Shown here: in pieces, positions 58,401-64,000 of the stretch
Layout: each line of letters opens with the position of its first letter
Numbering within the stretch: position 1 is the stretch's first letter
NCBI RefSeq assembly: GCF_932526225.1
Contig: NC_064041.1
Location: 15,842,951-15,906,950, forward strand
DNA from: Nematostella vectensis
Taxonomy: Eukaryota; Cnidaria; Anthozoa; Actiniaria; Edwardsiidae
Reading direction: 5' to 3'
Length of the DNA stretch: 64,000 nt
The notes under the pieces: model-generated
Databases searched by the model: none
What the model was told of the DNA's origin: nothing
Seen by the model: only the letters and a program-made list of their open reading frames with translations
Position numbers and translations under genes: made by a program

Positions 58401-60690
58401 CCATGTCACCTACAGTCACCTACACTGCCATGTCACCTACACTACCATGTCACCTACAGTCACCTACACTACCATGTCACCTACAGTCACCTATACTGCC
58501 ATGTCACCTACACTGCCATGTCACCTACACTACCATGTCACCTACACTACCATGTCACCTACACTACCATGTCACCTACACTACCATGTCACCTACAGTC
58601 ACCTACACTGCCATGTCACCTACAGTACCATGTCACCTACACCGCCATGTCACCTACACCGCCATGTCACCTACACTGCCATGTCACCTACACTGCCATG
58701 TCACCTACACTGCCCTAATAGGTGAAGTACAAACACTGAATATAACATACCAGGTCATTGAAAATACCAGCTGCAATGCCATCACGTACTAGTTGCTTGG
58801 CTTCTTCAAGCTGTGAGAAGAATTTGAATTAATTTTCTACTTCCAGGTAAACAACTGACATATCAAGCCTAAATCAGCAGTTTCATACATATACTATATA
58901 ACCCACCTCCATATCTGGTCTATATCGAGATTCAAAAACTGCCATGGCTGCCAGGGATCCAGATCCCATTGTCACATACGGCAGGGAGTCGGTGCTGCCG
59001 TGGGGGTACACAGTGTGAAGGTGGGGTCCTGAAAAGTCAACTCCGCCTAGAACAAGGGCCGCACTAATGTAACCTTGATACCTAAATAGAAAATGGCAAC
59101 AAAGTCAATACAGAGTCATTCTGTTCTAATGAACCTTTGATACCTAAAGAATGGTACTAAAGTAAATGCAAAGTAATGTATTGTTTCTGGAACGGTTCTT
59201 GTAAAATGACAAGCCCTGTCACTGAGTTCTGAAGGTTTTTATTATGACAATAAGTAAACCAAGCTTTTTTTATAAAAAAAAAAAAAACAGGACAAGATAA
59301 ATCTCTCTCACCTAAATAACCTCTGTTTCAACATTCTCAATGAAGTAACAATTCTGGCCTGAAACAAGAAAAAATACATACCAGACTCTCAGCTCGATTC
59401 CTCTAATACTGGATAATTTGTTTTTCAAACATGTATCTTATCTAGTAAAGCTCTGAACTCTACATCTATCAACCCTGAGTTCTATATACAAACAACTTCC
59501 TTGTACAATATTGGTCAGCCACAATTAATATCCAATTGTGGCATCCATTAATCCTGCATTCTATATACAAATAACTTATTTTGCAATTTTAGTCAGTCAC
59601 GGTCAGATTGCAGCATCATTATAAGTGTAGGTACCTGTCTCCCAGTGTTAAGCGAATGCAGCTGAATTTGTGATGAGATGAGATCTGTGACGTATTCTGT
59701 GTCAGCAGCAGTTCCGGCTCCACAACAACTACAACATATACAACATGTTAATGTATACCACAACAACAACTAGAACACATACAATGTGGTAATGTATACA
59801 ACAATAACAACTAGAATACATACAACGTGTTAATGTATACCACAACAACAACTAGAATGTATACCACAACAACAACTAGAACACATACAACGTGGTAATG
59901 TATACAACAATAACAACTAAAACACATACAACATGTTAATACAGTACATGCTTCATCATATGTACCAAAATTAAAAACACAACAATGAGATAGGGGAACA
60001 GGGGATCAATAACTCGGCAAATCAACCATCCAGACTTACTAAATATTAGGTGCTATGTAGTGAATCTTTGAGCAGTTCTTGTCTGCAACAATAGTATCCT
60101 GCAGAGAAACGAGAACAATCAAATGACAAGTAACGACACAGGTAAAGAGTATAGAAAACAGAGGTCTACCATACCTCTGTTGCTCTTGTATCAGCACCAA
60201 GGATGACACCATCCTAAAACGGAAAATAATAACTATTATACACCAACCATCATAAAGAACGTTGACAATCTTGTAAATTTTTCTTGTCCGTGCGGAACAC
60301 ATGGTGAAATCAACCGAAATGAATATTTTACAATATAAATACTGATGTGTTTTACGACATGAAGATATTTAATAAATCACAAGAGAAGGCTTGTAAATTA
60401 AATGGTCAAGCTATCGCATTAGGTATAATAAGTACTTTCAAAAGTACAAAAAGCTTTTGACAACCTTGAAGACAATGCCGGCGATCGTGGTCCCTGTCTT
60501 GCGGGCGGTCGGCGCTTTGACGCCGAGATTATCAAGCATGGCGTTTCTAAAACCACACAATAACACAGAGTTAAACACAAAATAACACACAGTGCACTAA
60601 AAAGAAATTGTATAAATACCTTTGGCAATTTTCAAAGGAAAATCCTCCTTTGAAGTCGGGCATTTTTGTCAAAGCTCCTACCGCCGCCAT
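55471..60690 (-). CDS. PSMB7: Proteasome subunit beta type-7 (20S beta-2, trypsin-like), 10 exons
   Basis: Exons 60690-60620, 60546-60465, 60213-60175, 60098-60040, 59728-59635, 59358-59312, 59081-58907, 58810-58751, 56175-56049, 55544-55471. They sum to 828 nt (275 aa plus TAG), close to the vertebrate length. The propeptide ends KTG, and catalytic Thr43 begins TTIAGIVF, which autoprocessing would expose. Family motifs follow: [74 protein letters not shown]. The product is a 20S core-particle beta subunit of cytosol and nucleus that cleaves after basic residues. The ATG has a good context (AAAATGG). Intron 8 is expanded to 2.6 kb by a 17-bp array, while the others are short. It is divergent from the M16 peptidase gene at 61964, with 1.27 kb between the start codons. 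Confidence 0.97.
55830..56000. repeat. 20-bp tandem repeat in the last PSMB7 intron
   Basis: About seven copies of TATATCATGCCATTATTATG (variant TTCATAACATGCC) lie between exons 55471-55544 and 56049-56175. Confidence 0.85.
56280..56455. repeat. About 34-bp tandem repeat in PSMB7 intron 8
   Basis: Five copies of ACAGTGATAACGAAGATGCC followed by ATATACTCCTTATT, close to the 17-bp array but unrelated to it. Confidence 0.88.
56510..58715. repeat. 2.2-kb array of a 17-bp repeat in PSMB7 intron 8
   Basis: About 130 copies of ATGTCACCTACACTGCC (variant ACTACC), interspersed with shortened AGTCACCTAC units. The array ends about 35 bp from the donor of exon 58751-58810. The unit has no stops in any forward frame, which produces overlapping frames of up to 742 codons. 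These lie antisense in an intron and are rejected as genes. Confidence 0.93.
59728..59950. repeat. About 50-bp degenerate repeat copying the acceptor site of PSMB7 exon 59635-59728
   Basis: Four to five copies. On the minus strand units contain TTCTAG|TTGTTGTTGTGG, resembling the real acceptor TTGTAG|TTGTTGTGG. The exon-derived part is short and low in complexity, so the match is weaker than in the other arrays. Confidence 0.7.
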
Positions 60691-61099
60691 TTTGGAAATT
60701 TTGTAGAGTCATGTGCGTGTGCGCATACTGTTTATGAGCAGCCACTGGCCATCAGATTGCGGGTGCTTAAAAATCCACAGGCACACCATAGAAAAATTAC
60801 TTTGCTTTCAGGAATTCCTTCAGTTATTTATTATCATTTTTTTTCACTTGTAACTCATTAGTTTATACCATAGGGCTGTAACAAGAAAAGTGGTCGAGGG
60901 AGCTAGTGCCCACCCTCTCCCTCCCGCGTTGATGTAGCCCTACCTCGCCCCCCCCCCAAAAAAAAAAAGTATTCTCAGACAGAAAGACAGATAGACAAGA
61001 CAGATTACTTTATTGTTACCGTGTAAGGACTTAAACATTAGTGTGAATCCAATCAATTTAAAATTATAAGCCATTCAAATTCTCAAAAATACATATATA

Positions 61100-61573
61100 C
61101 AGGGGCTCATAAGTAGGGGCAATCATCTGTATTATATAAGTGTCACGGCGTTTTTTTTTTTCGAGGATCAGGCTATTTTTAGACGCGCGCGCACGAACGG
61201 GCCAATCAGTTACGTTGACGTTGGTCGCGCGCGCGAGTGACGTGAGGTTGCACGCGCAAATTGCAGTTATAAAAAATATTTTTATCCATCATCCGTCGGT
61301 TTTGTTGTGAATTGCAGGCTAGAATTAAAAGTCGTAGGTAGGGCTGGATTCATATAAAAGAAAAGAGCAACAAAAGTCAAAGTACCGTAAAGAGAACATA
61401 GCTTTTTGTCTGAGACTGCGCGTGCAGTTTAGCTCAGCCAAAACTTAAACACAAATGTCGAATCTGATTAACTCATCCGCGCGTCTAAAAATAGCCTGAT
61501 CCTAGGAAACGCCGTGACACTTGTATAATACCAGAATGTGGGGAAGTTGATTGCCCCTACTTATGAGCCCCTG
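61100..61573. mobile_element. hAT-like foldback element in the PSMB7/M16 intergenic region
   Basis: A 474-bp element has long imperfect inverted arms starting CAGGGGCTCATAAGTAGGGG and continuing through AAGTGTCACGGCGTTT and TATTTTTAGACGCGCG. It is flanked by ATATATA on both sides (7 bp, low complexity). CAGGG termini suggest hAT, but the duplication length is not decisive. It lies upstream of both divergent genes. Confidence 0.65.
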
Positions 61574-61647
61574 ATATATACAGACAAAAGAACATAGATA
61601 AGATACGTACTTATTTGATCATATTTGCCCTTAGTAAGAACAGGGGC

Positions 61648-61875
61648 TCATGAGCACCTGGTAAGAAGCATTCGTATACTAATTTTGCAGCCATCCCTGC
61701 TATATAGCTCTTGATTAAAAATTCTATTTTCTTTTGTGTTCGTGGATTGTGCATTTTGGAGGAATTTTTCTCTTAAGTCTTTGTATGTTTCGCATTTTAC
61801 TACAAAATGGAACTCATCTTCTATATCTTTTTTACATGTCGGACAAATTCTTTCTTCCGTGTTTCTGTTTCGTGC
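61648..61875 (-). pseudogene. 3' remnant of a non-LTR retrotransposon reverse-transcriptase ORF
   Basis: The last 70 or so codons of a minus-strand frame contain ERICPTCKKDIEDEFHFVVK and a further cysteine (KCETYKDLR). This resembles the cysteine motif at the C-terminus of many metazoan retrotransposon ORF2 proteins. The reverse transcriptase core is absent, so this is a truncated fragment. Its upstream part reaches within about 90 bp of the start codon of the M16 gene, on the opposite strand. Confidence 0.55.
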
Positions 61876-61963
61876 CCCCTCCCCCTCCCCCTCCAAGGCA
61901 CTTCTTGTTCTGGCAGGTGTGCATCTTATGGGTTCCCTGTGTGGTTCGGTCGTAGTTTTCAAC

Positions 61964-62509
61964 ATGGCGGATAATTTTGAACTTCTTACTTCCTTCGAAG
62001 TCCTCGGTGACATTCCAGTAAAAAAATACCGATCTAAGCGAACTGGAATACAGTTCTGTTTTGCTCAGGTTCGAGGTCCGCTCGTGAACGGCTTTCTCTG
62101 TCTGGGTGAGTTTGGTAATTTCTCTTACAAAGCTAAGTTGTGATTTTCTTTCATTTGTTTCTTCTCTCTACTTCTATTCTTCCAGGAAGTTGTGTGATTC
62201 TGTACAGTCTTAGCAAAACTCCTACTCCGTCGTCATTGCTTTCGAAACATACTTTTTTTATAAAAGATGCTTGTTTCGTTACTATACGATTCTTTTTTCC
62301 TCCCTAACATTCTTCATTTTAATTCCTCCTTAGCATTAAACGGCTTAGCTTGATTGCTTGTGTAACTACAATATCTTTCCGTTTACACTGAAGATATCTG
62401 TAAATGTTTTATACTGTTTTCGGTAGCTACAGAAGCCCATGATGATGATGGCCTCCCTCACACCTTAGAACACCTGGTCTTCATGGGAAGCGAGCAGTAC
62501 CCCTACAAG
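61964..62509 (+). CDS. M16-family zinc metallopeptidase, first two exons (partial)
   Basis: Exon 61964-62105 encodes the N-terminus (MADNFELLTSFEVLGDIPVK, then GIQFCFAQVRGPLVNGF) and ends in phase 1. Exon 62427-62509 continues ATEAHDDDGLPHTLEHLVF and ends in phase 0 at a GTTAGT donor. HTLEH at residues 59-63 is the inverted HxxEH zinc site of insulinase/pitrilysin-type (M16) peptidases. The ATEAHDD..PHTLEH context most resembles the large eukaryotic C05D11.1-like subgroup of about 1000 residues. The remaining exons must lie beyond 64000. The start has a good context (AACATGG). It is transcribed divergently from PSMB7. Confidence 0.85.
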
Positions 62510-62574
62510 GTTAGTGTGCATTACCATACATACATTGACAAATACTGGCACACACTGTACTGTATCTGGGGCAA

Positions 62575-62754
62575 GGTTCGCAAATGGGGGGGGGCAGGGG
62601 GGGCACCTGCTCCCTACTTTCAAAAGTGGGGGGGAGCCTGTCGCACCTTTCGGCAGATGTGTTTTTTAAATCAGTTGCTTGACAAAATACATTATCATTT
62701 TTATCTGTTCTTTATGTCAAACCCTTGTACCCTCCTTCCCCCCTCCCTCGCCCC

Positions 62755-62785
<31 letters not shown>

Positions 62786-63220
62786 ACTTTTGGAGCCATT
62801 CTGCCACCTCTTATCTGGGAGTAATGATGTGTCCGTGATTAAATGGACCATACTTAATGTACTATTACTGGACATGCATCACAGTAACCAAGGGCTTAAG
62901 ATCAATGGATATTTAGTTGTTTTTATTAACTTTTTCACGCCTAAGTTCTTGACACTGCTACATGACCCCTGTTCCTTAAATGTTCCTTATATAATAAGCT
63001 ATACATCCGGAATATTTTGATGCATGAGAATAATACATACTGAGAGTTTGAGCCAAGTAAAGTTGACTCTTTAGAAAAATTCAAATTTTGCGCCATTTTG
63101 GTCGCTGCCAAATTTACATAACAATTAATGTTGTGTTCACCAGCATAATATACACATTTAGTAACTATAACTTCTCTGTTCTCAACTTGAACATCTCTGA
63201 ATGTATTTGGAACCATTCAT
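62575..63220. other. Intron of the M16 gene: G/C runs, no exon seen
   Basis: G-rich (62586-62634) and C-rich (62730-62770) tracts followed by an ACACAC run, then AT-rich sequence. No continuation of the peptidase was found before the transposon at 63221. Confidence 0.5.
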
Positions 63221-64000
63221 TCATTCAGGAGCAGGAGCGCTGTGCCACTCTTTGAAGCACTCCGGATCGCAGAAGTGGATGCCGCACTTCACACATCCTA
63301 AGCGTGACTCTTTCGGTCGGCCGACTTCTGCTTGCCAGCGCGGAGGCGCTTGTTCTTTAGCTGGCAGTTTCGGCACTGCTTAGGGCGCTCAGTGAGCTTA
63401 CCATGGCAGTGCTCTACTTCTGCCAGCACAGGCTGTTCCCTTGGCCGACCCACGCCCTTTCTTCCATTGAAGTCAGCAATCAGTTGCTTCGTGAGCGTCA
63501 TGCGAAAGTCCTTGTTCTTTAGAGGCGTTGCGGAAAGTTTATTATGTAGCACATGGGCGTTTATCAGGGAGATATCAATAAAAAAATAAAATATATACTT
63601 CCACTACTTCTTGAAGCGCTCTCTCATAGCTTCGACAAAAACGCGGACCTTTCGAAGTCGCTCGGCGCCGTCCTCCTCTTCGGTTTCTTCGTTGTTTGCT
63701 ATGTGAAGATAGCGAAGAATCGCTAAAAAACGATCGCGAGGGATTCGCTTCGCTATCTCTCCCTGGTGTAGATACGGATCTTCGCACCAGTAGTCCCGTA
63801 CTGATGGCAGTTTCACGATCCCCATCATGATCACGATGCCAAGAAACGCTCTTAATTCCTCGGCAGAAAGCTCCTTGGCAGTCCCGTCTTGGTTGAACCA
63901 ATACTTGTCCTTCACTGCTTTTCCGTCGTTCTGTTGTCCTGCATAGCGGTTCGTCTCCCGAACACACAGATCAACAATGTCTTGATTAAAAATAACTCAA
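63221..64000 (-). pseudogene. piggyBac-type transposase, internally deleted and frameshifted
   Basis: The N-terminal part (64000 to about 63604) reads ELSAEELRAFLGIVIMMGIV, LPSVRDYW and IPRDRFLAILRYLHI, typical of DDE_Tnp_1_7 proteins. It ends ...RERFKK and a TAG. The same frame continues after the stop with FFIDISLINAHVLHNKL, which is the conserved helix after the catalytic core. The whole Asp-triad region is therefore missing at this junction. A frameshift near 63325 then leads into the C-terminal cysteine-rich finger (LGCVKCGIHFCDPECFKEWH), ending at TGA 63221-63223. It is inactive as written. It lies inside an intron of the M16 gene on the opposite strand and continues past the window. 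Confidence 0.82.

Noticed and set aside
56456-58792. Open frames of 295-742 codons encoding [17 protein letters not shown] repeats
   Set aside because: They arise from the stop-free 17-bp array inside PSMB7 intron 8 and run antisense to the gene. All three registers are equally open.

Overview
This is eukaryotic, intron-rich, animal-type DNA. It has phase-consistent GT-AG introns, secreted CUB/laminin-G proteins, an orthologue of proteasome subunit beta-7, and short introns crowded with minisatellites. The gene content and compact introns fit an invertebrate, and an anthozoan cnidarian is my best guess. That guess is inference from style and is not proven. No bacterial operons, CRISPR arrays, rRNA or tRNA genes were seen.

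Layout. (1) 4-9319 and 19252-24874 (both minus) hold two tandem paralogues. Each encodes a secreted protein of signal peptide, two CUB domains and one laminin-G domain, with matching exon sizes and all introns in phase 1. (2) 9.3-19.2 kb is intergenic. It contains nested foldback transposons (9.7-10.9 kb), a 4-kb array of a 34-bp repeat (11.9-15.9 kb) and one copy of an interspersed element. (3) 28708-30109 (minus) is a three-exon gene for a 122-aa secreted Lys/Glu-tailed protein that I do not recognise. (4) 33261-53632 (minus) is a 23-exon gene for a roughly 1000-residue armadillo-repeat plus fibronectin-III protein with a long basic tail. (5) 55471-60690 (minus) is a complete 10-exon PSMB7. 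(6) From 61964 (plus), divergent from PSMB7, are the first two exons of an M16-type zinc metallopeptidase. (7) 63221-64000 (minus) is a broken piggyBac-type transposase copy.

Exon models were assembled by hand from splice sites, reading phase and domain continuity. Every complete model gives a coding length divisible by three (1350, 1344, 369, 3000 and 828 nt). The 5' end of the armadillo gene is uncertain.

The most unusual feature is that many intronic minisatellites start at an exon boundary, and their repeat unit is a copy of that splice junction: 10-25 nt of exon plus the donor GT or acceptor AG. At least eleven arrays in three unrelated genes show this. An intron can therefore carry 2 to about 30 near-identical decoy donors or acceptors next to the real one. 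Other arrays (a 17-bp unit in PSMB7, the 34-bp intergenic unit, a 46-bp CRE-palindrome unit) do not copy exons. Nearly all long open frames in the window lie in these arrays and are not genes.
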